A stretch of DNA of 38,554 nucleotides from Candidatus Omnitrophota bacterium (GTDB lineage Bacteria; Omnitrophota; Gorgyraeia; JAHIPI01), in assembly GCA_016783745.1 (NCBI GenBank), contig JADHVZ010000018.1, positions 1 to 38,554 of the forward strand. The letters run 5' to 3'. The stretch's first letter is position 1; each line of letters starts with the position of its first letter. The translations under genes were made by a program, and so were the position numbers. This document shows positions 14,959 through 22,865 of the stretch, piece by piece. A model generated the notes under the pieces. That model made no database searches. It was not told where the DNA came from and saw only the letters and a list, made by a program, of their open reading frames with translations.

Positions 14959-16134
14959 ATGTCTTTATCATTGGAAGTCATATATATAATAACGGCCTTT
15001 ATAGGCATCGTGATAGCTATATCATTGATCAACATATCAAGATCATCGGGCCATGCCAGGATAAAAAAGGTGCTCTCGACCAAAAAAGAGACAGAAGCGA
15101 TCATACGCAGTATTGCCGCCGGCCTGGTAGTGGTAGACGCTAAAGGCAAGGTAGTGATGATGAACCCGGCCGCTGAAAAACTCCTTGGCACTTCCAAAAA
15201 AGACAAGATAGGACAGCCTGTCGAGGACAATCTCAAACAAGGGCAGCTGGTTTCTCTGGCAAAAGGCTCTCCGGATAAGGATGATAGGAAAATTGAGGTA
15301 GTCAGTAAAGAAGATGAGACAAGGAAAATACTCTGTCAGAGCAGCGCAGTCATAGAAGATGAGGACGGGCAGATAGTAGGTATGGTTTCCGCATTAAGCG
15401 ATGTAACCAAGCAAAGGGAACTGGACCAGCTGAAGGCTGATTTTGTGTCCAATATCTCCCATGAGTTTCGCACTCCGATCGTAACTATACAAAATTCGCT
15501 TTTTTTGCTTTTGAACAAAAAGGTCGGCCCTGTTACTCAAGAACAAGAGAAATTTCTTTCGCTTGCTCAGCGTAATCTGAAAAGACTGGGCGATCTAATC
15601 GATGATTTTCTCGATCTCTCTAAGCTCGAAGCCGCTAAGATGGAGATGAAGTACGAATCTCATTCCATTGAGAAAGTCATCAATAAGGCCTGTGACAGCG
15701 TGATGAGCCGGGCCCGGAGTAAAAATATCAGGATAGAAAAAAGGGTGCAGGAAGGTATACCGAACGTAAGCCTTGATTTTGACAGGATGGCGCAAGTACT
15801 TGATAATATTATAGGCAATGCTATTAAATTTACGCCCAAGGAAGGCAGGATAATAGTGGAAGGCTGGACGGGTGAGTATAAAAAGAATGTTTTTACCGCG
15901 GTCACGGATACGGGACTGGGAATTTCTCCGGAATATCTGGAAAAGTTTTTTGACAAGTTCCAGCAGATGGGAGAGAGAGCAGTTACGTATATAGGCGGGA
16001 CAGGCCTGGGACTTTCTATCGCGAAAGAAATAGTGGAACTGCACGGCGGAAAGATATGGGTGGAAAGTGGGCAGGGGCAAGGCGCGAAATTCGTATTCAC
16101 TTTACCCATAAAGAAGCCTCAAGAGGCCTCATAA
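14959..16134 (+). CDS. Membrane-anchored PAS sensor histidine kinase
   Basis: The 391-aa protein begins with one membrane segment (about 6-27), then a PAS domain (about 45-150; G-L-V-V-V-D-A-K-G-K-V and N-P-A-A-E), a HisKA dimerisation helix with phospho-acceptor H168 in N-I-S-H-E-F-R-T-P-I, and a HATPase_c domain. The ATPase domain has the N box (N-A-I-K-F-T-P), G1 D-T-G-L-G-I and G2 G-G-T-G-L-G-L-S-I-A. All residues needed for autophosphorylation are present. With only a single N-terminal helix there is no extracytoplasmic sensor, so the signal is likely cytoplasmic, via PAS. The next two genes are its probable partners: REC-EAL 5 bases downstream, then a stand-alone receiver. AGGGTG precedes the ATG. 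Confidence 0.94.
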   Translation: MSLSLEVIYIITAFIGIVIAISLINISRSSGHARIKKVLSTKKETEAIIRSIAAGLVVVDAKGKVVMMNPAAEKLLGTSKKDKIGQPVEDNLKQGQLVSLAKGSPDKDDRKIEVVSKEDETRKILCQSSAVIEDEDGQIVGMVSALSDVTKQRELDQLKADFVSNISHEFRTPIVTIQNSLFLLLNKKVGPVTQEQEKFLSLAQRNLKRLGDLIDDFLDLSKLEAAKMEMKYESHSIEKVINKACDSVMSRARSKNIRIEKRVQEGIPNVSLDFDRMAQVLDNIIGNAIKFTPKEGRIIVEGWTGEYKKNVFTAVTDTGLGISPEYLEKFFDKFQQMGERAVTYIGGTGLGLSIAKEIVELHGGKIWVESGQGQGAKFVFTLPIKKPQEAS

Positions 16135-16139
16135 GAACT

Positions 16140-17258
16140 ATGCCTAAAAATCATATTTTACTGGTTGATGACGAAGTTGATTATGTGGAAACCCTTTCAA
16201 TGATCCTTCAGACGCGGGGTTATACCGTGAGCAAGGCCTATAGTAGCGAAGAGGGATTAAAGAAAGCCAAGGAGAAACCGAATCTTATTCTACTAGATGT
16301 AAACATACCGACGGTAAGCGGATACGAAGTCTGTAATAAGCTAAGGCAGGACGACGCGACAAAACATATACCCATAATTATTCTGACAGGAAAAAATATG
16401 CCTAAGGATAAAGTGGAAGGCCTAAAGATAGGTGCCGATGACTATATCACAAAATCTTATAATCTTGAAGAATTATTCGCCCGTATTGAGGCATTACTCC
16501 GCCGGAGCGGTTTCGTAGAGGAGATTAATAAAGATCAGGCGGTGTTATTTGAAGAGCTGAAGGGCATTATCAAGGACGAAGCAGTTAAGATGTTGTTCCA
16601 GCCGCTGTTTGAGTTGAATCCGCGGAAGTTATTCGGCTATGAAGTGCTCACCCGCGGCCCGAAAGACAGCAAACTGGAAAGGCCGGATAAATTATTTCAG
16701 TATGCGCTTAGCTGCGGGCTGCTACCGGACCTGGAACTGGTATGCCGCAAAAAAGCCCTGGCTAAACTGGGGGATGATATCGAGAAGAATCTGATATTTT
16801 TTAACACAAACCCTTTTCTTATAGAAACGGAGAGTTTTAAGGATATCCTGGATCTTTACAACATGCCGCAGCAAGTCGTTCTTGAGATAACCGAGCGCTC
16901 TGAGATCAAGAATTTTCCCGCCTTCTGCAAGATCATCAAAACGTTCAAGGAAAAAGGTTTCAGGATTTCTATTGATGATGTTGGAAGCGGGTATTCCAGC
17001 CTTGACTCTATTGCTGAATTAAAACCCGATTTTGTAAAAATAGATATGGGCCTGATCAGGGATATCGGAAATAACACAGTAAAGCAAAATCTGGTCAAGG
17101 CGATCGCCTCACTTTGTAAAGAAAGCAGGATCATTTCTATCGGCGAGGGGATCGAGACCGAGGATGAATTAAAAATGCTTATAGACCTTAAAGTCGAAGC
17201 CGGGCAGGGCTATTTATTAGGCAAGCCCGGCCCGGAACTTGTTGTAGAAAAAAAATAA
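16140..17258 (+). CDS. Response regulator with EAL (c-di-GMP phosphodiesterase) output
   Basis: Start at ATG 16140 gives 372 aa. The track start at 16056 lies inside the kinase gene and its first 28 residues are spurious. The receiver (1-120) has the acidic pair D10/D11, phospho-acceptor D53 and K105. The EAL domain (about 145-370) keeps the residues linked to catalysis: E168 in Y-E-V-L-T-R-G (an EVL variant of EAL), N223, E249 in L-E-I-T-E-R, D279/D280 in D-D-V-G-S-G, K300, E336 in G-E-G-I-E-T and Q356. It is therefore probably an active phosphodiesterase hydrolysing c-di-GMP to pGpG under control of receiver phosphorylation. There is no GGDEF domain in the window. Tight spacing to the kinase supports a cognate pair. 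Confidence 0.92.
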   Translation: MPKNHILLVDDEVDYVETLSMILQTRGYTVSKAYSSEEGLKKAKEKPNLILLDVNIPTVSGYEVCNKLRQDDATKHIPIIILTGKNMPKDKVEGLKIGADDYITKSYNLEELFARIEALLRRSGFVEEINKDQAVLFEELKGIIKDEAVKMLFQPLFELNPRKLFGYEVLTRGPKDSKLERPDKLFQYALSCGLLPDLELVCRKKALAKLGDDIEKNLIFFNTNPFLIETESFKDILDLYNMPQQVVLEITERSEIKNFPAFCKIIKTFKEKGFRISIDDVGSGYSSLDSIAELKPDFVKIDMGLIRDIGNNTVKQNLVKAIASLCKESRIISIGEGIETEDELKMLIDLKVEAGQGYLLGKPGPELVVEKK

Positions 17259-17275
17259 AAAACTGGGGGTAGATC

Positions 17276-17659
17276 ATGGAAAGAAAGATCCAGGTGCTTG
17301 TAGTTGACGATGAAGTTGATTTTAAACAACTTTTGACATTTTGGCTTGAGTCAAAAGGTTATTCGGCGATTACAGCCTCCAACGGACAGGACGCCCTCAA
17401 GCTGATGGAAAAAACTACGCCGGACATCGTGCTTCTGGATATACGCATGCCGGTCATGGATGGTATAGAGACTCTCAAGAGAATAAGAAAAACCAATAAA
17501 GACCTGCCCGTTATTCTCATCAGCGCGTATATAAATGACCCCAAAGCTAAAGATGTTTTGTCTTACGGGATCTCCGGCATATTTTACAAGGGCAAAAATT
17601 TTGAAGAGGTATTGCCTCTGCTGGAATCCGCATTAAGGACACATAAAAGACTTAAATAA
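17276..17659 (+). CDS. Single-domain response regulator (CheY-like)
   Basis: The 127-aa protein is one receiver domain with nothing attached: acidic pair D11/D12 in V-V-D-D-E, phospho-acceptor D55 in L-L-D-I-R-M-P, S-A-Y in the Thr/Ser position, and Y-K-G-K near the end where the conserved lysine is expected. Stand-alone receivers act by protein interaction or as phosphate sinks or relays. It follows the REC-EAL gene by 17 bases with a GGGGGT-type ribosome binding site. It is likely the third member of the kinase operon, either competing with the EAL regulator for phosphate or carrying the signal elsewhere. Confidence 0.92.
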   Translation: MERKIQVLVVDDEVDFKQLLTFWLESKGYSAITASNGQDALKLMEKTTPDIVLLDIRMPVMDGIETLKRIRKTNKDLPVILISAYINDPKAKDVLSYGISGIFYKGKNFEEVLPLLESALRTHKRLK

Positions 17660-17771
17660 GAAGCCGAATTCACGCAACCTTCAGAGTGGTTTTAGAAGGT
17701 GGTATCCGCATCACCGCATCCCTCATTTTTTAAACATTATAACGCCGCTCCGGCTAAGATAGGGGAAAAAC

Positions 17772-18404
17772 ATGGACATGATGCTTTTATTTCTTACCGG
17801 AGTGACAATAGGTATCTCCGGAGCGATGATTCCCGGGCCTCTTACTTTATTCGCCGCATCCGAGGTCTTAAGAACAAACCGGTTCGCGGGGCTTAAAATA
17901 GTGGCAGGACATATAGCCATTGAATTCATATTTATTATTATTATCCTTCTGGGGCTTCAGGAATTTCTCAGTTCCAATGTTTTTTTAACGATGGCATCCG
18001 TTGTCGGAGGATCGGCCCTTATAGTTATGGGCGTTATCCTTATTGTGAAAGCGCCTAAAATGACATTTTTAAGCAAGAAAACAGACACCGGCTTTAATAA
18101 GGGTCTGTTCATCGGCGGTATTGTCTTCAGCGCTATCAGTCCCGGTTTCCTCGTCTGGTGGGCTACCATAGGCGTATCCACGCTTATAAGGTCTTTGGTT
18201 TTCGGCGTGACCGGAGTTATCATCCTGACATTGGGGCACTGGATAGCCGATGTGGGATGGTACTGGTCTATGTCTTATGCTCTGGATAAGGGGAAAACAC
18301 GCTTAAACAACGGAATGTGCCGGAATATCATCAGATTTTTCTCTGTACTTCTTATCATACTGGGTATCCATTTTTTTGTGAACGGAATAAGGGCGGATTT
18401 TTGA
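17772..18404 (+). CDS. LysE/RhtB family amino acid exporter
   Basis: The 210-aa membrane protein has about six hydrophobic segments and the family's N-terminal G-x-x-x-x-x-x-P-G-P motif (G-A-M-I-P-G-P-L-T-L-F). A second conserved pattern, S-P-G-F-L-V-W-W, lies in the middle. LysE/RhtB proteins export amino acids or their derivatives through the inner membrane. The substrate cannot be told from sequence, and the two downstream aldolase genes give no clear hint. The ATG at 17772 has GGGGA upstream. About 110 bases without a recognisable element separate it from the signalling operon. Confidence 0.85.
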   Translation: MDMMLLFLTGVTIGISGAMIPGPLTLFAASEVLRTNRFAGLKIVAGHIAIEFIFIIIILLGLQEFLSSNVFLTMASVVGGSALIVMGVILIVKAPKMTFLSKKTDTGFNKGLFIGGIVFSAISPGFLVWWATIGVSTLIRSLVFGVTGVIILTLGHWIADVGWYWSMSYALDKGKTRLNNGMCRNIIRFFSVLLIILGIHFFVNGIRADF

Positions 18405-18439
18405 TATAGAGAAAAGGGCTAAACGGCAAAGGAGAAAAA

Positions 18440-19390
18440 ATGTTCAGAGAAAAGATAAAGGTGTTGGATTGCACTGTGCGCGACGGCGGGCTGATAAACA
18501 ACCATGACTTTGACCGCCGGTTTGTGAGGGCGGTATATAAGGGGCTTTCAGAGGCCGGTGTCGATTACATGGAGATAGGATACAAGAATTCCAAAGAACT
18601 GTTTTCGCCCAAGGAATACGGATTATGGAAATTTTGCGATGACGATGAGATAAATAAGATCATAGACGGGATAGAGAGCAGGACAAAACTTTCCGTGATG
18701 GTGGATGTGGGGCGCGTGAAGCTTGAAGATATCGTGCCCGCCGCTGAAAGCCCCATCACCATGATACGCACGGCTTCGTATGTAAAGGATATTGATAAAG
18801 CTATATATATGGCTAACCATTTTCATGAGAAAGGGTATGAAGCCACCATAAATATAATGGCAATCTCAAAGGATATGGGCCCGGAATTAGACGAGGCCGT
18901 ACATCAGATAGAGGAAGAAAGTAAGGCCATGGTGGTCTATATAGTCGATTCATTCGGCGCGCTCTATCAGGAACCCGTTGAGCATCTGGTGAAGAGGTTC
19001 AGGACCATATTAAAGACAAAAGAGGTGGGATTCCATGGCCACAATCACCAGCAGCTTGCTTTTGGCAACACTATTGAGTCCATCATCCATGACGCGAATT
19101 ATCTGGACGCCACTGTTTACGGTATCGGCCGCGCTGCGGGCAATTGTCCTCTGGAACTTTTAGTCGGTTTCCTGAAAAACCCGAAATTCGATATACGTCC
19201 AATATTGGATCTCATCTCCCACGAGTTTATTCCGCTTCGGGAAAAGATGGAATGGGGTTATATCATACCCTATGCTATTGCCGGCATAATGAATGAACAT
19301 CCGAGGGCCGCAATGGCGCTTCGCAAAAGCGACAAGAAGGAAAATTACCGGGAATTTTACGAAAGCCTCCTCAACACCGGCTTAGAATAG
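18440..19390 (+). CDS. HMG-CoA lyase-like aldolase (4-hydroxy-2-oxovalerate aldolase type)
   Basis: The 316-aa protein has a DRE-TIM metallolyase barrel. D10-C-T-V-R-D-G-G near the N-terminus is the divalent-metal and enolate site, and H-G-H-N-H (H199, H201, H203) provides the second metal ligands. The family includes HMG-CoA lyase, isopropylmalate/homocitrate synthases and DmpG-type aldolases. It lacks the C-terminal extension and aldehyde-dehydrogenase partner of true DmpG. Stand-alone versions like this are often annotated only as aldolase catalytic domain proteins. The substrate is unknown. It is followed after 9 bases by a KDPG-type aldolase gene, so the two may act in one pathway producing or splitting a 2-keto acid. 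The start has a good AAAGGAG site. Confidence 0.8.
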   Translation: MFREKIKVLDCTVRDGGLINNHDFDRRFVRAVYKGLSEAGVDYMEIGYKNSKELFSPKEYGLWKFCDDDEINKIIDGIESRTKLSVMVDVGRVKLEDIVPAAESPITMIRTASYVKDIDKAIYMANHFHEKGYEATINIMAISKDMGPELDEAVHQIEEESKAMVVYIVDSFGALYQEPVEHLVKRFRTILKTKEVGFHGHNHQQLAFGNTIESIIHDANYLDATVYGIGRAAGNCPLELLVGFLKNPKFDIRPILDLISHEFIPLREKMEWGYIIPYAIAGIMNEHPRAAMALRKSDKKENYREFYESLLNTGLE

Positions 19391-19399
19391 ATCAAAGTC

Positions 19400-20041
19400 A
19401 TGGATGTAGAGAGATTTAAAAAACTTCCGGTCATGGGAATAATACGCGGCGTAGGACTCGATGTAATAGAGCCGCTCGTCAAGACGATCATATCCTCAGG
19501 CCTCAAGACAGTCGAGATCACCATGAATACTTCCGGAGCGCCGAAATTGATCAAGCAGATGGTAGAATCGGCGAAGAATGACCTTACTATTGGCGCCGGA
19601 ACTGTATTGACTATGGATGAGCTCTTATCGGCCTTTGATTCCGGAGCCAGTTTTATAGTCCTGCCGACACTCGTAAAAGATGTCGTAAAATACTGCGTAA
19701 AAAATAAAATACCTGTTTTCCCTGGGGCGCTTACACCTCAAGAAATATATACTGCATGGAGCGAGGGCGCTACAATGGTGAAGGTATTCCCCGCCAAGTT
19801 TTTCGGCCCTGAATATATAAAAGAGGTAAAGGCGCCGTTTCAAGACATACAGATACTCGCCTGCGGCGGTGTTAAGCCGGAAAACATACGGTCATATTTT
19901 TCGTGCGGAGCTTCTGCTGTCGCATTTGGCGCGAGTATATTTAAAAAGGAATGGCTGGCCGGGGGTGATTTCTCGAAAATAGAGGAACAGATAAGATCAT
20001 TACTCTCGGAAATAGGGGACAGACACTTTTTTGAAGAGTAG
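19400..20041 (+). CDS. KDPG/KHG-type 2-keto-4-hydroxyglutarate aldolase
   Basis: The 213-aa product matches the Eda family: M-G-I-I-R-G at the start, catalytic E39 in V-E-I-T, G-A-G-T-V-L, P-G-A-L-T-P-Q-E, Schiff-base K128 in M-V-K-V-F-P-A and G-G-V-K-P-E-N. These class I aldolases split 2-keto-3-deoxy-6-phosphogluconate or related 2-keto-4-hydroxy acids to pyruvate and an aldehyde. No edd or sugar-acid dehydratase is nearby, so the Entner-Doudoroff pathway is not implied; a keto-deoxy sugar step with the upstream aldolase is possible. The last nine residues and the stop codon are encoded by the left part of a REP-like element, so the native C-terminus has been replaced. There is no clear ribosome binding site; translation is probably coupled. 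Confidence 0.85.
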   Translation: MDVERFKKLPVMGIIRGVGLDVIEPLVKTIISSGLKTVEITMNTSGAPKLIKQMVESAKNDLTIGAGTVLTMDELLSAFDSGASFIVLPTLVKDVVKYCVKNKIPVFPGALTPQEIYTAWSEGATMVKVFPAKFFGPEYIKEVKAPFQDIQILACGGVKPENIRSYFSCGASAVAFGASIFKKEWLAGGDFSKIEEQIRSLLSEIGDRHFFEE

Positions 20042-20120
20042 GGACAGACACTTTTTGTAGCTATATAAGTAGCCTCAAAAAGTGTCTGTCCCTGACAACG
20101 CCGCAAAAAAACTGTCCCCT
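20015..20120. repeat. GGGACAGACAC REP-like element, copy 2
   Basis: Same architecture as 9427-9530: an 18-bp perfect inner palindrome (20040-20057 and 20076-20093), an 18-nt loop, and outer half-copies GGGGACAGACAC on the left and ACTGTCCCC on the right. The flanks align in the same orientation as copy 1. The loop matches the reverse complement of the copy 1 loop at 15 of 18 positions, against about 10 of 18 in direct orientation. It begins inside the aldolase gene and supplies its stop codon. Confidence 0.85.
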
Positions 20121-20134
20121 TTTCATGTAAAGGT

Positions 20135-20158
20135 AAACCTTTTGGCCTTTTCTTCGTC
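20135..20158 (+). promoter_or_regulatory. Possible ECF-sigma autoregulatory promoter
   Basis: AAACC and CGTC are separated by 15 bases, 35 bases before the first gene of an operon that encodes an ECF sigma factor. Many ECF factors read AAC-type -35 and CGTC-type -10 boxes at about this spacing and drive their own operon. The match is suggestive only; a TAATAC at 20159 could also be read as a sigma70 -10. Confidence 0.35.
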
Positions 20159-20192
20159 TAATACAGTGAACAGACGGAAGGAGGGTAAAGAA

Positions 20193-20903
20193 ATGAAAAA
20201 AGTCAGATTTGGAATAGCAGTTTTAATGTTGATCTTAAGTTTGAGTATCGCCGCACCTCATGCCGCATTGGCTCAGCCGGAGGATGTGGATCACGCGCAG
20301 GCTCCGGTTGATGCCGGTGGCCAAGTCCCGCCCGGCATCGAGGGTAGAGATATACCCGGAGAGGGGCAACATCGAGGTTGGACGCAGGGCAAACACCGGG
20401 GATGGAACAAGGAAAAGCTGGAGAAGATCAAGGAAGAAAATCCCGAAAAATTCCAGGAGATGGTGGGTAAACGTCGGGAGCAGATCAAGGACAGGCTTGC
20501 GGATCTCAAGGAAAACGATCCTGAAAGATATAGGAAGCTCCGGCAGCAGATCCAATCCCGGAAGCAGAACAGGATGCAAGATTTAAAGGAAAAAAATCCT
20601 GAGAAATTCCGGGAGATGGTCGGAAGAAAAAAAGAACGCATGCAGAACCGCCTTGAGGATTTGAAAGAGAAAAACCCGGAAAAGTATGACGAGATCAATG
20701 CCCGCAAAAGTGAGATGCGGGAGTTCAAGCGTTTGAGAAAAGAAGACCCTCGGCAAGCAAAAGATTATTTATCCGACCACCCCGGCTTAAGAGACAGATG
20801 GGAGAATTTTCGTGATAGGCGTGAAGATAGGCGTGATCGAAGGACTAACGGGGGCGGGCAACACCAAGGCCAGGGCGGCCCCGGCCGGGGAAGAAGTCGA
20901 TGA
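20193..20903 (+). CDS. Secreted charged repeat protein (26-residue repeats), ECF-operon member
   Basis: The correct start is ATG 20193 (AGGAGGG upstream), giving 236 aa; the track start at 20082 lies in the REP-like element. A signal peptide (about 1-28, hydrophobic core then A-L-A-Q) predicts export. After a Gly/Pro-rich linker come four repeats of about 26 residues, each with a D-L-K-E-K-N-P-E-K-F-R-E-M-like core, rich in Lys, Arg and Glu and probably long helices. A basic Arg/Gly tail ends the protein (G-R-G-R-S-R). It overlaps the sigma factor gene by 4 bases (ATGA). By position it could be a periplasmic sensor, chaperone or envelope-binding protein whose state feeds into the sigma/anti-sigma pair. 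CpxP/Spy and CnrX-type proteins offer a functional analogy, not a demonstrated homology. Confidence 0.75.
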   Translation: MKKVRFGIAVLMLILSLSIAAPHAALAQPEDVDHAQAPVDAGGQVPPGIEGRDIPGEGQHRGWTQGKHRGWNKEKLEKIKEENPEKFQEMVGKRREQIKDRLADLKENDPERYRKLRQQIQSRKQNRMQDLKEKNPEKFREMVGRKKERMQNRLEDLKEKNPEKYDEINARKSEMREFKRLRKEDPRQAKDYLSDHPGLRDRWENFRDRREDRRDRRTNGGGQHQGQGGPGRGRSR

Positions 20904-21448
20904 TAGAGATCGCCGAAGGGTTGCTTATAGATAAGGTAAAAACGGGCGATGATGACGCCTTTCAGCAGTTGGTCTCCCTTCACAGAGAAAAAGCGTTTGG
21001 CCTCTGTTATAGTATTGTCGGAAATGTCGAGGACGCGAAAGATGTTTTGCAGATGGCCTTAGTCAAGGCATATAAGGGAATGGGGAATTTTAAAAAGAAC
21101 GCCTCATTTTACACCTGGCTCTACAGGATCCTGGTAAATACAGCGCGTGATTTTTTACGTAAAAAGGCCAGGGAAAAAACAGAAGTTTTTGAATTTGCCG
21201 CCGATGTCAGTTTAAGCCCGGAAAAGAGAATAATAAACGCGGAATTAAAGCAGTTACTGGATCAGGCAATATGCACCTTATCGGAAAACCAGCGCATAAG
21301 CTTTATAATGAGGCATGTTAACGGCATGAAAGTAAATGACATCGCTCAGATCATTCATTGCCGCCCTGCTACGGTAAAAGTACATATATACAGAGCGGTT
21401 AAAAATTTAAAAAAACAATTGACGCCGTATTTAACAGCCACTGGATAG
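20900..21448 (+). CDS. ECF-subfamily RNA polymerase sigma factor (RpoE-like)
   Basis: The 182-aa product has the two ECF regions. Region 2 spans about 22-95 (D-A-F-Q-Q-L-V, N-V-E-D-A-K-D-V-L-Q, F-Y-T-W-L-Y-R-I-L-V-N). Region 4 spans about 122-175 (L-S-E-N-Q-R-I-S-F, V-N-D-I-A-Q-I, T-V-K-V-H-I-Y-R-A). Regions 1 and 3 are absent, as is normal for ECF factors. It should direct RNA polymerase to a stress regulon, and the following gene encodes its likely membrane anti-sigma factor. The ATG overlaps the stop of the repeat-protein gene, so the three genes form one operon. A candidate ECF-type promoter lies upstream of the first gene. Confidence 0.93.
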   Translation: MIEIAEGLLIDKVKTGDDDAFQQLVSLHREKAFGLCYSIVGNVEDAKDVLQMALVKAYKGMGNFKKNASFYTWLYRILVNTARDFLRKKAREKTEVFEFAADVSLSPEKRIINAELKQLLDQAICTLSENQRISFIMRHVNGMKVNDIAQIIHCRPATVKVHIYRAVKNLKKQLTPYLTATG

Positions 21449-21459
21449 GGGTGATTAAA

Positions 21460-21981
21460 ATGCTGTGTTTTAACGCCAGAAAGAAGTTATACGCTTTAAC
21501 CGAAGGCGATCTAAGCGGTTCCTCAGCTGAAGAGCTCAAGGTTCACCTGGATTCGTGCGCAAAGTGCGCTGAGGAATATGGAAGGATCAAGCAGGTTCTT
21601 GAGCTGGCTTCAAAAAAAGAAGCTCCTAAGATGCCTCCCGAATTTTGGGCAGAGTTTGACCGGGATTTAAGAGAAAAATTAGTCCGGGAGAAAGAGACGC
21701 CCGATACATTCACCATCCGTCCGGAACGCACAAAGATAAACCTCAAGCCGGTATACGCGCTTGCCGCTATGGCGATGTTTTTGATATCGGTTAGTTTTTA
21801 CTTATTCGGTGGTGTGCCGACTAAAAGCCGCCTGAATGCCGCATCCGACGAGCGCCTTGTAAACGATCTTCTCGCTATTGAAGAATTGACGGAAGAAGCC
21901 ATGATTTTTGATGATCAGGATATTCTTCTGGATGAGATATTTTTGCTTGAGGAGGTCAACGGCAGTAACGGTTCAGCGTAA
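21460..21981 (+). CDS. Anti-sigma factor with zf-HC2 domain and one membrane helix
   Basis: The protein has an N-terminal zinc-binding anti-sigma domain with H-L-D-S-C-A-K-C (HxxxCxxC) and an additional Cys at residue 3. One transmembrane helix follows (about 93-113, A-L-A-A-M-A-M-F-L-I-S-V), then a short, strongly acidic extracytoplasmic tail (E-E-L-T-E-E, D-D-Q-D-I-L-L-D-E). This is the classical layout of a membrane anti-sigma factor holding the ECF sigma factor at the membrane. The acidic tail could contact the very basic secreted repeat protein encoded first in the operon; this is inference from charge. The track start GTG 21451 is possible, but ATG 21460 has a better placed AGGGGTG. Confidence 0.85.
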   Translation: MLCFNARKKLYALTEGDLSGSSAEELKVHLDSCAKCAEEYGRIKQVLELASKKEAPKMPPEFWAEFDRDLREKLVREKETPDTFTIRPERTKINLKPVYALAAMAMFLISVSFYLFGGVPTKSRLNAASDERLVNDLLAIEELTEEAMIFDDQDILLDEIFLLEEVNGSNGSA

Positions 21982-22111
21982 AAGAAGCCGCATCCCGCGT
22001 ACAATTCCCATAATATAAAAAACCGAAAGTAGCTAGCCCTTGCGTTTTTCAGGTATTTCATGTATATTTTATTGAAGATATAGTATAATCAGCATAATAG
22101 AGGGGAGCGTT

Positions 22112-22816
22112 ATGTTTAAGAGGTTCTCAGGCGTTATTATAGTAGTTTCTTGTATATTTTTTGCGATAGGAGCTTATGCGGAGACAGAAGGTGCCTCCGC
22201 ATCCAAAAGCATCCCGGCCGGCATGGGGGATAAATTACGAAGAGGCCTTATCAATACTTTTACGGGATGGTACGAGCTCCCGCACCAGATAGTAAAAGGA
22301 TTTAATGACGGTTTTATGGGAGAAGAAGAGAACAAGCTTTTCGGCATACTTTTGGGCAGCCTGAAAGGTATATCTTGCGGTATAGGCAGGACCGCATCAG
22401 GTGTTGCGGACCTGGTTTTTTTCTGGGCAGCTGACCCTAAAGATAATATTTACGTGGGCATGCCCCTTGACGCTGAATACGCATGGGAGGAAGGCGTATC
22501 GTATGATATTTTCGATCCCAATATTACAGAAGCGGCTATAAGGCCTATGGTCAATAAACTTTTCAGGGGAGCCGGCAATACGTTGTTCGCCTTCATGGAA
22601 GTCCCCATGCAGGTCAAAAAAGGTTTTTCAAAAGGCGCATGGGATCTCGGCATTTCCAAGGGGCTATGGTTTTGGGCCAGCCGCGAAGTCTCGGGCGTTG
22701 TGGATCTATTCACGATCCCGTGCGCGAACCCGGAATACACCGCAGGAGTGACCCTTGACGATGATATGCCATGGGAAATATATCTTGAAAGAAAAAATCC
22801 GGCGCTGATGCAATAA
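22112..22816 (+). CDS. Exported TIGR04073-type (exosortase-associated) protein, duplicated
   Basis: The 234-aa protein starts with a signal peptide (about 1-23, ending A-Y-A). Two similar modules follow. Module 1 (about 41-127) has K-L-R-R-G-L-I-N-T-F-T-G, E-L-P-H-Q-I-V-K-G-F and G-V-A-D-L-V-F-F. Module 2 (about 149-226) has K-L-F-R-G-A-G-N-T-L-F-A, E-V-P-M-Q-V-K-K-G-F and G-V-V-D-L-F-T-I-P. The pattern matches the exosortase system-associated TIGR04073 family, which usually has a single module of about 100-130 aa. No exosortase or PEP-CTERM target is in this window. The family's function is not known; an envelope or export role is suggested by phylogenetic association only. The ATG has GAGGGGAG upstream. 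Confidence 0.75.
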   Translation: MFKRFSGVIIVVSCIFFAIGAYAETEGASASKSIPAGMGDKLRRGLINTFTGWYELPHQIVKGFNDGFMGEEENKLFGILLGSLKGISCGIGRTASGVADLVFFWAADPKDNIYVGMPLDAEYAWEEGVSYDIFDPNITEAAIRPMVNKLFRGAGNTLFAFMEVPMQVKKGFSKGAWDLGISKGLWFWASREVSGVVDLFTIPCANPEYTAGVTLDDDMPWEIYLERKNPALMQ

Positions 22817-22865
22817 TCCGGATCTTATTCGAACTTCGCTTATTGCCGGAATAGGGGGGAACATT

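Noticed and set aside
16056-16139. Longer N-terminus of the REC-EAL protein from the track start
   Set aside because: It lies wholly inside the kinase gene in another frame and adds residues before a normal receiver start.
20082-20192. Extended N-terminus of the repeat protein from the track start
   Set aside because: These codons come from the REP-like element; the signal peptide and AGGAGGG site fix the start at 20193.
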